Of a stretch of DNA of 64,000 nt, positions 1-10,445 are shown piece by piece (the stretch's first letter is position 1; each line of letters starts with the position of its first letter). Below the pieces are notes generated by a model. It saw only the letters and a list, made by a program, of their open reading frames with translations, was not told the DNA's origin and did not search any database. The position numbers and the translations under genes are program-made. Source of the stretch: Pseudovibrio axinellae (GTDB lineage: Bacteria > Pseudomonadota > Alphaproteobacteria > Rhizobiales > Stappiaceae); NCBI RefSeq assembly GCF_900110875.1, contig NZ_FOFM01000003.1, positions 326,815 to 390,814 on the forward strand. Direction: 5' to 3'.

Positions 1-21
1 AATTAGCGCTTAAGGAATGGA

Positions 22-720
22 ATGAACGTCTCAGCAGAAATTTTGGGCCTATACATCGGTGCTGCGAAGCACCGATGGGAGGGGAAGAGCCCGTCCGCTA
101 TTGGCAAAAGCTTGGCAGAGCGGCCCCTACAACTTACTCAAACTGGTTTTGAGGGAGATGAACAGGCCGATTTGACGGTCCATGGCGGCCCGGAAAAAGC
201 GTTGCATCATTATTCTGCTGATCACATGTCAGCTTGGCGAGAGGAGTTTCCAGAAAAAGCGGAATTCTTCCAGCCAGGTTGTTTTGGAGAAAATATCTCG
301 TCCCGCGGTCTCGATGAAAACAATTTGTGCTTGGGGGATGTACTCACCATGGGTACTGCTAAGGTGCAAATCTGTCAGGGAAGGCAACCTTGTTGGAAGC
401 TATCCCTGCATACTGATCTTCCGCAAATGGCAGCACGTTTCCAAAAAACCGGGCGCACGGGTTGGTACTACCGTGTCATAGAGGCTGGAATGGTGCAGGC
501 CGGCGATACAATGTCGGTTATTGAGCGCCCCCATGACCAATGGGTACTGGCAAAGCTCATTAAAGCAAGGTTTAACCCAAAGCTTGATGCCGCCGTCGCT
601 GAGGAACTCTCCAAAATTCCGTCTTTATCGCAAAATTGGCAGGCATCCTTTGTAAAGAAGATGAATGCGGGCTTTAAAGAAGATGCCTCGCGGCGTTTGC
701 TGGGAGACACTGCGCCGTAA
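22..720 (+). CDS. MOSC domain protein, YiiM-like
   Basis: This 232-residue protein has the length and layout of the YiiM group of MOSC proteins. These are linked to molybdenum-cofactor-dependent reduction of N-hydroxylated bases and similar compounds. Visible signs are the early GFEGDEQAD and VHGGPEKALHHY segments, the FGENISSRGL segment, and the conserved cysteine in ICQGRQPCWKL near residue 120, which in MOSC domains is thought to bind sulfur or the cofactor. The C-terminal part is the usual YiiM helical tail. No signal peptide is visible, so it should be cytoplasmic. A hairpin terminator follows and the next gene is convergent, so it appears monocistronic. The family call is firm; the substrate is unknown. 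Confidence 0.85.
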   Translation: MNVSAEILGLYIGAAKHRWEGKSPSAIGKSLAERPLQLTQTGFEGDEQADLTVHGGPEKALHHYSADHMSAWREEFPEKAEFFQPGCFGENISSRGLDENNLCLGDVLTMGTAKVQICQGRQPCWKLSLHTDLPQMAARFQKTGRTGWYYRVIEAGMVQAGDTMSVIERPHDQWVLAKLIKARFNPKLDAAVAEELSKIPSLSQNWQASFVKKMNAGFKEDASRRLLGDTAP

Positions 721-771
721 GCGCTGTTAACGCCTGCCGGTATAGATATGCATCGGCCTATGAAAACAAAA

Positions 772-806
772 AAGCCCCAAAGCTCGTCACTTTGGGGCTT
801 GATTTT
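772..806. terminator. Bidirectional terminator between the MOSC gene and folD
   Basis: Perfect 11-bp arms (AAGCCCCAAAG at 772-782, CTTTGGGGCTT at 790-800) enclose a 7-nt loop. There is an A-rich run on the left and a T-run on the right, so the hairpin can end transcription from both convergent genes. Confidence 0.8.
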
Positions 807-826
807 TATGGAGTCTAAATTCCAGT

Positions 827-1753
827 TTATTTGTTCAGCGCGTCAAACAACGGTGGCTCTTCGGTAAGGCCCAGCAGCCGACGCGCAGCGGTGACTGTAT
901 TGCTCATCAACATCGCGATTGTCATTGGGCCAACGCCACCGGGGACTGGTGTAATTGCTCCAGCATGCCCAAGCGCTTCGTCATAGGCCACATCGCCCAC
1001 CAGACGTGTTTTACCTTCGCCTTTTTCCGGTGCAGGAATACGGTTCATACCCACGTCGATCACAGTGGCACCAGCTTTGATCCAATCACCGCGGATCATC
1101 TGAGGGCGTCCCACAGCTGCAACCACGATATCAGCTCCGCGAACCAGATCAGGAAGATCCTTGGTACGTGAATGAGCAATCGTGACCGTACAGTTTTCCT
1201 GCAACAACAACTGGGCAACAGGTTTGCCAACGATGTTGGAGCGGCCAACAATCACAGCTGTTTTACCAGAAAGATCAGCGCCGAGAGCACGTTTGGTAAG
1301 CAGCACGCACCCTGCTGGCGTACATGGCACCAAAGCGCGGTCAGTGTTGCCACTGCCTAAAAGGCCGACGTTGATAGGGTGGAACCCGTCAACATCTTTC
1401 TCAGGCTTGATGAGGTTGAGGACCTTATTCTCGCTAATATGCTTAGGCAGCGGGAGTTGAACAAGAATACCATGAATAGCTTGGTCTTCGTTCATCTCCG
1501 CGACAAGTGCCAGCAGCTTTTCTTCGCTCACATCAACCGACAGGGTGTGTGTGATTGAGTTAAAGCCACATGCGCTTGCGGTGCGTCCTTTGTTGCGCAC
1601 ATACACCTGACTGGCAGGATCTTCACCCACAATCACAACGGCCAAACCTGGCTTAACGCCGATCTCTGCTGCCAGACGTGCAGTGCGTGCTGTGATTTCG
1701 TCAGTCACAGATGCCGCGATAGCTTTGCCGTTTAAAATAAGAGCCTCAGTCAT
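827..1753 (-). CDS. folD: Bifunctional methylenetetrahydrofolate dehydrogenase / methenyltetrahydrofolate cyclohydrolase
   Basis: FolD interconverts 5,10-methylene-, 5,10-methenyl- and 10-formyl-tetrahydrofolate in the cytoplasm, using NADP. The 308-residue length fits. Visible family motifs are [13 protein letters not shown] (it carries the catalytic lysine), [12 protein letters not shown], the Rossmann segment [15 protein letters not shown] and the C-terminal [14 protein letters not shown]. It lies 8 bp downstream of purU on the same strand, so the two are very probably co-transcribed. That pairing places the enzyme making 10-formyl-THF beside the one hydrolysing it, which suggests control of the formate/one-carbon balance. 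Confidence 0.96.
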   Translation of the reverse strand: MTEALILNGKAIAASVTDEITARTARLAAEIGVKPGLAVVIVGEDPASQVYVRNKGRTASACGFNSITHTLSVDVSEEKLLALVAEMNEDQAIHGILVQLPLPKHISENKVLNLIKPEKDVDGFHPINVGLLGSGNTDRALVPCTPAGCVLLTKRALGADLSGKTAVIVGRSNIVGKPVAQLLLQENCTVTIAHSRTKDLPDLVRGADIVVAAVGRPQMIRGDWIKAGATVIDVGMNRIPAPEKGEGKTRLVGDVAYDEALGHAGAITPVPGGVGPMTIAMLMSNTVTAARRLLGLTEEPPLFDALNK

Positions 1754-1761
1754 GACAAATC

Positions 1762-2619
1762 CTACTTAAAGATCACGGTACGATCACCGTTCAGGAGAAT
1801 TCGGTGCTCCAGATGATAGCGGACAGCACGAGCCAGAACCTGACTTTCCGTATCACGCCCTTGGGCAATGAGTTCGTTCACCGAATAGGAATGTTCAACA
1901 CGGCTTACGTCTTGCTCAATGATCGGGCCCTCGTCAAGGTCAGCTGTAACGTAGTGAGCTGTCGCACCAACCATCTTGACGCCGCGTGCATGGGCACGGT
2001 GGTACGGTTTTGCACCAATAAAGCTTGGCAGGAAAGAATGGTGGATATTGATCACCTTACCAGCGAGCTTCTCACAAAGGTCATTTGAAAGAATCTGCAT
2101 GTAGCGCGCAAGGATCACAAGGTCGATGTTTTCCCGCTCCACCAGATCAACAATCTGCGCTTCCTGTTCTGCTTTGGTTTCTTTCGTCACAGGAAGATAG
2201 TGGTACGCAATCTTTTCGTGCTCAACACGTGCCTGATACTTCGTATGGTTAGACGCTACAGCCACCAGATCCATCGGCAACTGACCGGTGGAGTTGCGGT
2301 AAAGCAGATCGTTCAGGCAGTGCCCCATTTGCGAAACAAGGACCAGAACACGCGGCTTCTTGGAAAGATCATGCACTTTCCAGTCAAAACCATAGCCTGT
2401 CGCGACAGGGCCGAAGCCTTCTTCAAACCGCTCTTTGGTCATTCGATCAGGGGCATGGAAGGATATGCGCATAAAGAAACGGTCAGTCTCTGGATCGCCG
2501 TATTGAGCGCTTTCGCAGATGTTGCAGTTTTGAGAGGCGATTGAATTCGCAACCGCTGCAACAATGCCCTTTCTGTCGCCGCAGGAAAGGGTAAGGACAT
2601 AGTTTGCCGGAGTGTTCAT
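1762..2619 (-). CDS. purU: Formyltetrahydrofolate deformylase
   Basis: PurU hydrolyses 10-formyl-tetrahydrofolate to tetrahydrofolate and formate. The 285-residue protein has an N-terminal ACT domain (residues about 7-85, beginning [15 protein letters not shown]) and a formyltransferase-type catalytic domain. The latter carries the active-site block [20 protein letters not shown] and the [16 protein letters not shown] segment, with its conserved Asn/His/Asp set. It is the first gene of a purU-folD pair. In other bacteria the ACT domain senses methionine/glycine; whether it does here is inference. Confidence 0.96.
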   Translation of the reverse strand: MNTPANYVLTLSCGDRKGIVAAVANSIASQNCNICESAQYGDPETDRFFMRISFHAPDRMTKERFEEGFGPVATGYGFDWKVHDLSKKPRVLVLVSQMGHCLNDLLYRNSTGQLPMDLVAVASNHTKYQARVEHEKIAYHYLPVTKETKAEQEAQIVDLVERENIDLVILARYMQILSNDLCEKLAGKVINIHHSFLPSFIGAKPYHRAHARGVKMVGATAHYVTADLDEGPIIEQDVSRVEHSYSVNELIAQGRDTESQVLARAVRYHLEHRILLNGDRTVIFK

Positions 2620-2992
2620 GGGAGGCTTAATCTACACGTTTGATCTGAGTTTTCTGCCGCGCACCATAGGGTGCAACTCGCCATTTTCAAAGCGAAAAAG
2701 ACTGACGAACTGCAGAAAGTAGAGCCAGCCGAAAATAATCGGATCAATTTGGGTTCTGCAAGAGGATCAACCCTGCTTTGGGCACTGGCAATTACAATAC
2801 TGGCCCGGCATTTCCGTAGGCCTCAGGAAAGCGATACCTTTATATTTGCCTTGTTATATTATCGGGTATCAAATCAACCAGATTGAGAACAACACCGTAG
2901 ATTTCTAGAGTGAATGACGGTGCGTTCGCTTGTGGTCAGGGCTTTTTTAGTCCAGCAGCGCATCTGTTCGACCGGTGGGCCGGGGGTGCAAA
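2620..2992. other. Intergenic region, divergent purU / glycosyltransferase
   Basis: This 373-bp gap separates two divergent genes and should hold both promoters. I see no convincing gene, hairpin or known operator in it. Confidence 0.4.
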
Positions 2993-4117
2993 ATGAAGCT
3001 CTTTATAGTTCAGGAAAGCTTCTTGGATGAAGACATTGCACAGGTCACTGAGGTGATCGCGAATGGCCTTGCTGCGCGTCAACACAACATCACGCTGGTC
3101 ACGCTAACCGGAAAACCAATTGAAACTACGCATTATTCTCCGCGAGTAACCTCTGTCTTTCTGGGAAAAGCACGCGCCGCAGCTGCGGCGGCCGGTGTTG
3201 CCAGACTGGTAGAAAAGGAAAAGCCGGACGTTATTCTCTCTCACGGAACTGCCAGCAATATTGCCTGCCTGACAGCAGTGAAAACCCGCTCTTCGTTGAA
3301 AGTCCCGGTTGCGATCACACTCCATTCGTCAGTTACGATTTCTGAGAAACTGGCGCTGGAAACGCAAAAAAGCGCCGCAACCATCGCTGTGCCACTAATT
3401 TACCGAGAGGCGGACCGGATCATCTGTACGCTGAAGTCGATTGAGCACGTCATAGATCTGTGTACTCAGGTGCCAAGCGAAAAGTCGGTTGTCCTATACA
3501 ACCCTCTGGTCGAAATGAACGTGTTTGAAACAGCAGCTGCGCCAATTGAGGAGGAGTGGTTTGAAGCACCTGGTGCCAGCAAGGTCGTAAGTGTGGGGTC
3601 AAGTTCAAACCACCTCGCGCACCATCAGCTCTTACAGGCAATGGCGATCAGCCGTTACAAGGTAAACTTGCGGGCCTATTTGTTGGGGCAGGGTAAAGAT
3701 CAGGAGGAAATGCGCGTCCTTGCCTCCAGTCTGGCTCTTGATGACATCGTGACTATGCCGGGGGTCGTTGCCAAGCCCGAGAGGTTTTTGCGTGCTGCCA
3801 ATGTGTATGTTTCAACCTCCCAGCACGACAGTGTTTCTGGAGAACTTGTGCGCGCAATGGCACTGGGCACACCTGTGGTCGCAATCGACAGCGGCGCTGG
3901 CGCTCGTGAGGTGTTGCGTGATGTGCGAAATGGGTGGCTTGTGCCCTTCGGGGAAGCAGACAAACTGTCGGAAGCCATCATTGCAGCCGTCAAATGCGAT
4001 CGCTCAGATGATACTCTGGCAACCCGGGCGCGGGACTTCTCGCAGGAGCGTACGATAGATACCTATGAGAAGCTATTAGTTTCCATGATTGCGGAGCGGG
4101 TCTCCGATCTGGACTAA
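2993..4117 (+). CDS. GT4-family glycosyltransferase
   Basis: This 374-residue protein has the two Rossmann-like halves of a GT-B enzyme. The C-terminal half carries the GT4 donor-binding signature around SGELVRAMALGTPVVAIDSG and REVLRD (about residues 285-312). The N-terminal half (MKLFIVQESF, then KPDVILSHGTAS) is the acceptor domain. No signal peptide or membrane helix is seen, so it would act at the inner face of the membrane. A GTG at 2975 lies in frame upstream, but ATG 2993 follows a GGGG stretch and begins exactly at the first beta strand, so I chose it. No other polysaccharide genes are nearby; donor and acceptor are unknown. Confidence 0.8.
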   Translation: MKLFIVQESFLDEDIAQVTEVIANGLAARQHNITLVTLTGKPIETTHYSPRVTSVFLGKARAAAAAAGVARLVEKEKPDVILSHGTASNIACLTAVKTRSSLKVPVAITLHSSVTISEKLALETQKSAATIAVPLIYREADRIICTLKSIEHVIDLCTQVPSEKSVVLYNPLVEMNVFETAAAPIEEEWFEAPGASKVVSVGSSSNHLAHHQLLQAMAISRYKVNLRAYLLGQGKDQEEMRVLASSLALDDIVTMPGVVAKPERFLRAANVYVSTSQHDSVSGELVRAMALGTPVVAIDSGAGAREVLRDVRNGWLVPFGEADKLSEAIIAAVKCDRSDDTLATRARDFSQERTIDTYEKLLVSMIAERVSDLD

Positions 4118-4413
4118 CCCCATAATCGCTAGGGGCGAAGATAATTTTCTATGTTGTTAGAACCAGTTCCCATCATGGTGCAGACTGTTTCATAACGGGC
4201 GGTAAATTCATATAACCCCATATAATTACTAGGTAAATCATGTTTTTTCCTGCTTTACCTTGGGATAACACAACCTAATCGACACGGGAGTTTGACCTGT
4301 GATTCCGGCTTGCCGTACCCTGACGGAAGCCGTGTTCTGTTGGCTGGCGTTTGTAGTGTGCGTTCGTGTTCGTTCTCCACCCATAAAACAAGCAAGTTGC
4401 TGGAGCATCGCTA

Positions 4414-6012
4414 TTGAATTTTAGGTCTGGGTTTTGCAACAAGACGAGGAGTAGTCCTACGCCTGTCATTCGGCGCAGCCCTGCACTTGTGCTGATTGCA
4501 ACCCTGTCTGCATGTATGGTGGGTCCAAACTTCGAACGACCAGAGCTTTCCCCCGAAGCCAAGTTTACCCGTGATGATCCCGGCGCAACCGTCTCTGCCA
4601 ACACAGTGGCTGGCGCCTCACAATCCTTCTCCACACACAGAGATGTTCCCGGAGAATGGTGGGAACTGTTCCAGTCTCAACCACTCAACACTTTCGTCAG
4701 TCTTGCCGTTGCCAATAGCCCGTCTCTGGCGCAGTCAGAAGCAGCGCTCCGTCAGGCGCAGGAAACAGCGTATGCAGCAGGCGGGGCACTCTACCCAACG
4801 GTCACCGGCCTTGCTGACTTCAACCGTCAAAAGTTCGCGATAGGTGGTGGTGGTGCAGGCCAAATCATTGCAAACATCAGCCCTATTTTCTCCATGTACA
4901 GCGCTTCCCTGGCCATATCGTATACCTTGGATATCTGGGGTGGGGTTCGGCGCAATATTGAATCGCAGGTCGCCGATGTCCAGTACGCCCAATTTCAAGT
5001 GGAAGCAGCACACCTCACACTGACCTCCAACCTGTTAAATGCTGTCATCCAGGAAGCGTCGGTCAAAGGTCAGATCCGCGCGACAAAAGAAATTATCCAG
5101 GTACAGGAGCGACAGCTCTCTATCCTTCGCACTCAGTTCAGGCTTGGGGGCGTTGATGAAAGCCAGGTGTTGCAGCAAGTTGCGACGCTTGAGCAAACCA
5201 AAGCAACATTGCCAGCACTGGAACAGGCGCTTGTTGTCCAAAAAAACCTGATCAACACTCTGGGTGGTTTCTATCCAACCCAAAATGTAGTGCAGGAGTT
5301 CGAGCTTTCAGACCTTACATTGCCAAGAAAGCTTCCCCTCAGCCTGCCTTCACAGCTTGTGGAGCAACGGCCTGATGTTCGATCAGCTGAGGCCCAGCTT
5401 TGGGCCGCCAGTGCTGATATCGGTGTTGCCCTGGCAAACCAGCTGCCGAACTTTACCATTACAGGCAACGCAGGAAACCAATCTGCTGAGTTCCACCGCC
5501 TGTTTTCGTCAGGAACCGGGATTTGGTCCCTCACCACATCTTTGAGCCAGACCATATTTGATGCAGGTACGCTCAACAGCGAGCGTAAAGCCGCGGTTGC
5601 TGCCTTTGATGCAGCTGCCGCGAACTACCGTGAAGTGGTTGTTTCAGCCTTTGGGGATGTCGCAAATACCATCAGCGCTGTCCAAAAGGATGCCAAAGCG
5701 CTCAAGGCAAGCTTGGCGGCGGAGCGCTCAGCCATGAAAAGCCTGAAGTTGACACAGCAGCAATACACGTTGGGTGCCATTGATCTGACAACTTTGCTTC
5801 TTGCCGTCCAGACCTATCAGCAGGCAAAGATCAATCTTGTTCAAGCGCAGGCGGCACGCTTTTCAGATACGGTTGCTCTCTTTTTCGCGCTGGGCGGGGG
5901 CTGGTGGAACAGGTCACTGTCAGCTCCAAATCGGGTCAGGGAGCCTTTGACAATTCTCTCCGCAGTTCCTCCGTTTAACCGCAGACAGACCGTGCCGATG
6001 AGCCAGCCATGA
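4414..6012 (+). CDS. RND efflux outer-membrane lipoprotein, NodT/OprM family
   Basis: This is the TolC-like outer-membrane channel of a tripartite drug efflux pump. A positively charged N-terminus (VIRRSPALVLIATLSAC) ends in a lipobox, so the mature protein begins with lipidated Cys near residue 34, followed by the typical MVGPNFERP. Two outer-membrane efflux repeats follow, with the SLVEQRPDVRSAEAQL-type turn near residue 320 and a periodic alanine-rich helical barrel region. The start appears to be TTG at 4414, preceded by GGAG at 4402. No other in-frame start leaves room for the signal peptide. Its stop overlaps the next gene by 4 bp (ATGA), so the three pump genes form one operon. Confidence 0.92.
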   Translation: MNFRSGFCNKTRSSPTPVIRRSPALVLIATLSACMVGPNFERPELSPEAKFTRDDPGATVSANTVAGASQSFSTHRDVPGEWWELFQSQPLNTFVSLAVANSPSLAQSEAALRQAQETAYAAGGALYPTVTGLADFNRQKFAIGGGGAGQIIANISPIFSMYSASLAISYTLDIWGGVRRNIESQVADVQYAQFQVEAAHLTLTSNLLNAVIQEASVKGQIRATKEIIQVQERQLSILRTQFRLGGVDESQVLQQVATLEQTKATLPALEQALVVQKNLINTLGGFYPTQNVVQEFELSDLTLPRKLPLSLPSQLVEQRPDVRSAEAQLWAASADIGVALANQLPNFTITGNAGNQSAEFHRLFSSGTGIWSLTTSLSQTIFDAGTLNSERKAAVAAFDAAAANYREVVVSAFGDVANTISAVQKDAKALKASLAAERSAMKSLKLTQQQYTLGAIDLTTLLLAVQTYQQAKINLVQAQAARFSDTVALFFALGGGWWNRSLSAPNRVREPLTILSAVPPFNRRQTVPMSQP

Positions 6013-7163
6013 ATGAGCGCAAGAAACCAAACACCAAGAAAAATATGATCATTATGCTGATTTGTGTCGCCGTGGCGTTTGGTGGTCTTTACGCGTTTCA
6101 GTTTTACAAATCCATACTTGCAAACAAATTCATTTCCGCGATTCAAAACAAGGTTGAGACAATCTCTTCCTACAAGGCCACCAACCAGCTTTGGACAGAC
6201 AAGATCACGGCAATTGGTAGCCTTGTTGCTATCAAAGGTGCAGAGCTTTCACCACAGGTGGCTGGCACTGTTACCCGGATCAACTTCTCTTCAGGGGAAG
6301 ATGCCGAGCAAGGCATGCTGCTTATTGAACTTGATACCACTCAAGAAGTCGCCCAGCTTCAGTCACTGCAGGCACAAGAGACTCTGGCACGTCAGACGCT
6401 CGATAGGGACTTAAAGCAGTACAAGGTCAAAGCGGTCAGCAAGCAACAGATCGATACAGACTGGTCCAACCTTAGAAACCTGCAGGGGCAGGTGCAAAAC
6501 CAGCTTGCGCTCATTGCCAAGAAGAACATTCGCGCGCCGTTTTCAGGCAGGGTTGGTGTTCGCCAGGTAAGTGTTGGCCAGTATCTGAATGTTGGGACGC
6601 CTTACGTATCTCTTCAACAGCTGGATGAGCTCTTCGTTGATTTCTATGTGCCTCAGCGCTTCCTAAGCGTGATCCGTTCAGGGCAAAAAATCAGGCTCAC
6701 TGTCGACGCTTTCCCCAACAAGGTCGTGGACGGAAAAGTCGTGGCAATAGATTCACTTGTAGATAATAGCAATGGCAACGCCAAGGTGCGTGGCAGGTTC
6801 AAAAATCCCAACAAGATTCTGCTTCCCGGCATGTTTGTCGATGTTGATATTGTTACTTCAGCGCCAGATGAGCGGGTCACCGTTCCGCAAACTGCAATCA
6901 CCTACAATTCCTACGGTGTAAGCGTATACGTCCTTGAAAAGACTAAGAAAAAGAGTGGCGGAAAAGACATTTATAAAGCGAACGTACGGTTTGTGGAGAC
7001 CGGACAGAAGCGCGGCGATCAGATTGTAATTACTAAAGGAGTTAAAAACGATGAGCTGGTTGTAAGCGCTGGTCAGAATAAGTTGAGCAACGGTTCGCAA
7101 GTTATGATCGATAACTCTGTCCTGCCAACAAATGACCCAAACCCCAAACCCGTTGAGCATTAG
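6009..7163 (+). CDS. RND efflux periplasmic adaptor (membrane fusion protein)
   Basis: The adaptor links the inner-membrane pump to the outer-membrane channel. The 384-residue protein starts with one membrane anchor (IIMLICVAVAFGGLYAFQFY, about residues 14-33). The barrel-sandwich half-motif AGTVTRINFSSGEDAEQGMLL comes next, then a short alpha-helical hairpin, the second half-motif IRAPFSGRVGVRQVSVGQYL near residue 175, and a beta-barrel and membrane-proximal domain. It is uncleaved and anchored, as in MexH/AcrA-like HlyD-family adaptors. It overlaps the upstream lipoprotein gene and lies 9 bp before the pump gene. Confidence 0.94.
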   Translation: MNERKKPNTKKNMIIMLICVAVAFGGLYAFQFYKSILANKFISAIQNKVETISSYKATNQLWTDKITAIGSLVAIKGAELSPQVAGTVTRINFSSGEDAEQGMLLIELDTTQEVAQLQSLQAQETLARQTLDRDLKQYKVKAVSKQQIDTDWSNLRNLQGQVQNQLALIAKKNIRAPFSGRVGVRQVSVGQYLNVGTPYVSLQQLDELFVDFYVPQRFLSVIRSGQKIRLTVDAFPNKVVDGKVVAIDSLVDNSNGNAKVRGRFKNPNKILLPGMFVDVDIVTSAPDERVTVPQTAITYNSYGVSVYVLEKTKKKSGGKDIYKANVRFVETGQKRGDQIVITKGVKNDELVVSAGQNKLSNGSQVMIDNSVLPTNDPNPKPVEH

Positions 7164-7172
7164 GGAGGCTGG

Positions 7173-10100
7173 ATGTCTAGCTTCACAGAAGTCTTTGTGC
7201 GTCGACCCGTTATGGCATCGACCATCAGCCTTATGATCCTCGCATTAGGGTTGCGTGCAGCTTTTCTTTTGCCGGTATTGGAGTACCCGAAGACAGAAAA
7301 TACAGTCATCACAATCTCGACGACCTATTACGGGGCAAGTGCGGAGACTATAGCCGGTTTCATAACCACGCCGCTGGAAGAAGCAATCGCGCAGGCGGAA
7401 GGCATTGATTATATGACCTCCACCAGCGCAAGCACCGTTAGCACGATCACTGTTAACCTGGTTCTGAACTACGACGCGGACAAAGCGCTGACCGAGATAT
7501 CGGCACAAATTTCCTCGGTTATTGACCAATTGCCGCAACAAACTCAAAATCCGGTTCTGACCATTCAAGTGGGCGAAACCATCGATGCGATGTATATCGG
7601 GTTCACCGCTGACGTGATCGACCGTAACCAGCTGACAGACTACATCTTGCGCGTCGTCCAGCCACAAATCCAGGCAATCGAAGGGGTGCAAACAGCGGAA
7701 CTCATTGGCGAAAAGCGCTATGCCATTCGGGTCTGGCTGGACCCGGGCAAATTGGCAGCCTATAGCCTGACAGGAACAGACGTCGCAAACGCGTTGGCTC
7801 AAAACGATTTTATCTCTGGTGTCGGTAAATCCAAAGGACAGATGGTTCAGGTGGAACTGACAGCAAACACTAACCTGACAGACGTTGAACAATTCAGGCA
7901 GCTGGTGGTTCGGCAAAGCGGTTCAGCGATTATTCGCCTTCAGGATATAGGGCAAGTCGTGCTTGGCTCGGAGGACTACGATAGCGCAGTCCTCTACAGC
8001 GGCAAACAAGCGGTCTATATCGGTGTGCAGGCCGCACCAGCGGCAAATGTCCTGGCGATGCTAGATGAAGTCCGCGCTTTGATACCTCAAATTCAAGATG
8101 CAATGCCTCCTGGTCTGGAAGTGCGTGTCGTGTATGATTCCGGCCTTTTTATTGATGCAGCGATCGATGAAGTGATCAGCGCATTGGTCGAAGCATTGCT
8201 CATCGTGACTGTTGTGATCTTCTTGTTTATCGGGTCATTGCGCACCGTTGTCATTCCGGTGATTGCTATCCCCCTCTCACTGGTGGGAACGTTCTTTATC
8301 ATGTTAGTGCTGGGGTACTCCATCAACTTGCTGACATTGTTGGCACTCGTGCTTGCAATCGGCTTGGTGGTGGATGATGCGATCATTGTCGTGGAAGACG
8401 TTGAGCGGCATATTGCAGAAGGCAGCACCCCGACCATGGCTGCAATTCAGGCAGGGCAGGACCTTGGACGGCCTATCCTGGCAATGACAGCAGTGCTGGT
8501 TGCAGTGTACGCCCCCATCGGCTTTCAGGGAGGGCTGACGGGCGCTCTGTTTACTGAATTTGCTTTTACTGTTGTTGGGGCGGTGACCATTTCGGCGCTC
8601 GTAGCACTTACCCTAACGCCTATGATGAGTTCCAAAATCCTCAAAGCCAGGTCTGAGAAGTCCAGCGGTTGGGACGAAACATTCACCCGCACAGTCGATG
8701 ATATTTATGACAGGTTCAGGAGCAAGTACCTTCGCTTGCTCGAAGCTTCGCTGGATAACAAGGTCGTTGTTCTCACGTTCGCCGCGTTGATCCTCACTTC
8801 TATTCCCTTCCTGTATGGAACAAGCAAGCAGGAGCTGGCGCCTCAGGAAGATCAGGGCTTGGTGCTGGCACAGTCCACGCCAGCACCGTCTGCCACGTTG
8901 CAGCAAAAGCTCTTGTACGCTGAAGAAATTTACCGCAATGCCGCTAAGTATTCAGAGACCGAGGGTGTATTCCAGCTGATCTTAAGCAGCAGCGTCCTCT
9001 CCGGTATTTTGCTGACCCCATGGGACGAACGCGATAAAACCGCAACGCAGCTGCAATATTCCATGCAAACCCCGATGCAAGCTATCGCAGGCCTGAAAAC
9101 TGTGATGTTCCAGAACCCGCCCTTGCCGGGCAGTAGTGGCTTGCCGGTTCAATTCGTTCTCAAGACCACTCAAAGCGTCGAGAAACTCAATCTGGTTGGC
9201 AGCCAGTTGCTCACCAAAGCCCAGGAAACCGGGAAGTTCGTGTTTATTGATAAGGACCTGAAGATAGACAGACCGCAGGGCCAGATTCTCATAGATAGGG
9301 ACCTGACAGCAGAGTTGGGGCTCACTATGTCAGACGTGGGTTCAGCTCTGACAAACTTGATGAGTGGTGGTTACATCAACTATTTCGATTTTGATGGGCG
9401 CTCATATAAGGTTATTCCGCAGCTCATTCAGTATGATCGCCTCAATCCCGAACAGCTGTTGGACACTTACATCCGCACCAGCAATGGCTCGGTCGTTCCA
9501 CTGTCGACCATTGCAACCATAGAGACCACAGCAACACCGGAGTTTATTCCGCACTTCCAGCAGCAAAATTCAATGACGTTGTCAGGCGTTCCCAATTTCG
9601 GAATTCCGCTCGCAGAAGCCCTCACCACCTTGCAAGGGTTAGCTGCGGACGAATTGCCTGTAGGTTATGCGGTTGATTATGCGCAGCAATCGCGCCAGTT
9701 TGAGCAGGAATCTGATAGCTTTATCGTGACGTTTGCGTTTGCCTTGCTCATCATTTTTCTCACCCTTGCAGCACAGTTTGAGAGCTTCCGTGATCCCATA
9801 ATCATTCTCGTCTCGGTCCCCATGTCGATTGCAGGCGCGCTGTTCTTCATCAATATTGGAATAGGAGGCGCAAGCATTAATATCTACACCCAGGTGGGCA
9901 TCATCACGCTGATGGGGTTGATTTCCAAGCACGGTATTTTGATCGTGGAAGTTGCGCGTGAACTGCAAGAAAATCAGGGTGCAAGCAAAAGAGAAGCTGT
10001 TATCGGCGCGTTGCATGTGCGCCTTCGCGCAATTTTGATGACAACAGCCGCTATGGTCCTCGGTGTTATCCCTCTTGTGCTGGCAAGCGGAGCAGGTGCC

Positions 10101-10283
10101 GCCTCTCGTTTCAATATGGGCCTGGTGATCGCCACAGGTCTTTCCATCGGAACACTCTTCACGCTTTTCGTCGTGCCCAACGTGTACATGCTGATTGCAC
10201 AAGATCGCTCAAAAAATAGGCAACCCGATGATATTGCGAAGGAAACGCCAAAAGGAGATGGTGAGCCAGACCCCGCTCAATAA
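7173..10283 (+). CDS. RND multidrug efflux pump, HAE1 type (AcrB/MexB-like)
   Basis: This 1036-residue proton-driven exporter is the inner-membrane part of the pump. It begins with the standard FTEVFVRRPVMASTISLM segment and TM1. Two large periplasmic loops alternate with two sets of helices. The TM4 segment LAIGLVVDDAIIVVEDVERH (near residue 400) carries the paired aspartates of the proton relay; the following HIAEGSTPTMAAIQAG matches family motif D. TM10-12 contain QVGIITLMGLISKHGILIVE. An AGGGAGG-like Shine-Dalgarno precedes the ATG at 7173. No regulator gene adjoins the operon. The substrate range cannot be read from sequence. Confidence 0.96.
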   Translation: MSSFTEVFVRRPVMASTISLMILALGLRAAFLLPVLEYPKTENTVITISTTYYGASAETIAGFITTPLEEAIAQAEGIDYMTSTSASTVSTITVNLVLNYDADKALTEISAQISSVIDQLPQQTQNPVLTIQVGETIDAMYIGFTADVIDRNQLTDYILRVVQPQIQAIEGVQTAELIGEKRYAIRVWLDPGKLAAYSLTGTDVANALAQNDFISGVGKSKGQMVQVELTANTNLTDVEQFRQLVVRQSGSAIIRLQDIGQVVLGSEDYDSAVLYSGKQAVYIGVQAAPAANVLAMLDEVRALIPQIQDAMPPGLEVRVVYDSGLFIDAAIDEVISALVEALLIVTVVIFLFIGSLRTVVIPVIAIPLSLVGTFFIMLVLGYSINLLTLLALVLAIGLVVDDAIIVVEDVERHIAEGSTPTMAAIQAGQDLGRPILAMTAVLVAVYAPIGFQGGLTGALFTEFAFTVVGAVTISALVALTLTPMMSSKILKARSEKSSGWDETFTRTVDDIYDRFRSKYLRLLEASLDNKVVVLTFAALILTSIPFLYGTSKQELAPQEDQGLVLAQSTPAPSATLQQKLLYAEEIYRNAAKYSETEGVFQLILSSSVLSGILLTPWDERDKTATQLQYSMQTPMQAIAGLKTVMFQNPPLPGSSGLPVQFVLKTTQSVEKLNLVGSQLLTKAQETGKFVFIDKDLKIDRPQGQILIDRDLTAELGLTMSDVGSALTNLMSGGYINYFDFDGRSYKVIPQLIQYDRLNPEQLLDTYIRTSNGSVVPLSTIATIETTATPEFIPHFQQQNSMTLSGVPNFGIPLAEALTTLQGLAADELPVGYAVDYAQQSRQFEQESDSFIVTFAFALLIIFLTLAAQFESFRDPIIILVSVPMSIAGALFFINIGIGGASINIYTQVGIITLMGLISKHGILIVEVARELQENQGASKREAVIGALHVRLRAILMTTAAMVLGVIPLVLASGAGAASRFNMGLVIATGLSIGTLFTLFVVPNVYMLIAQDRSKNRQPDDIAKETPKGDGEPDPAQ

Positions 10284-10309
10284 AATCACTATGCAATTTT
10301 GCGGAAAGA

Positions 10310-10333
10310 AAACTGGCGGAACCTTGCCAGTTT
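10310..10333 (+). terminator. Hairpin after the RND operon
   Basis: Perfect 8-bp arms (AAACTGGC and GCCAGTTT) with an 8-nt loop lie 27 bp after the pump gene. The U-tract is only three bases, so termination may be weak. Confidence 0.45.
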
Positions 10334-10445
10334 GAGAAAAATTGACTTTCACCTGTGGAACACTTGGAAGTTTCTCACAGCAAAACGAATTTGAGTGGTT
10401 GCCTATTTTAAATCCTGAAGCTATAAACCGCCCCACACAACGCAT

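Noticed and set aside
9639..10202. Long antisense frames within the RND pump gene (also near 7245-7916)
   Set aside because: Cys/His-rich low-quality translations opposite an intact pump gene; shadows of the true frame.
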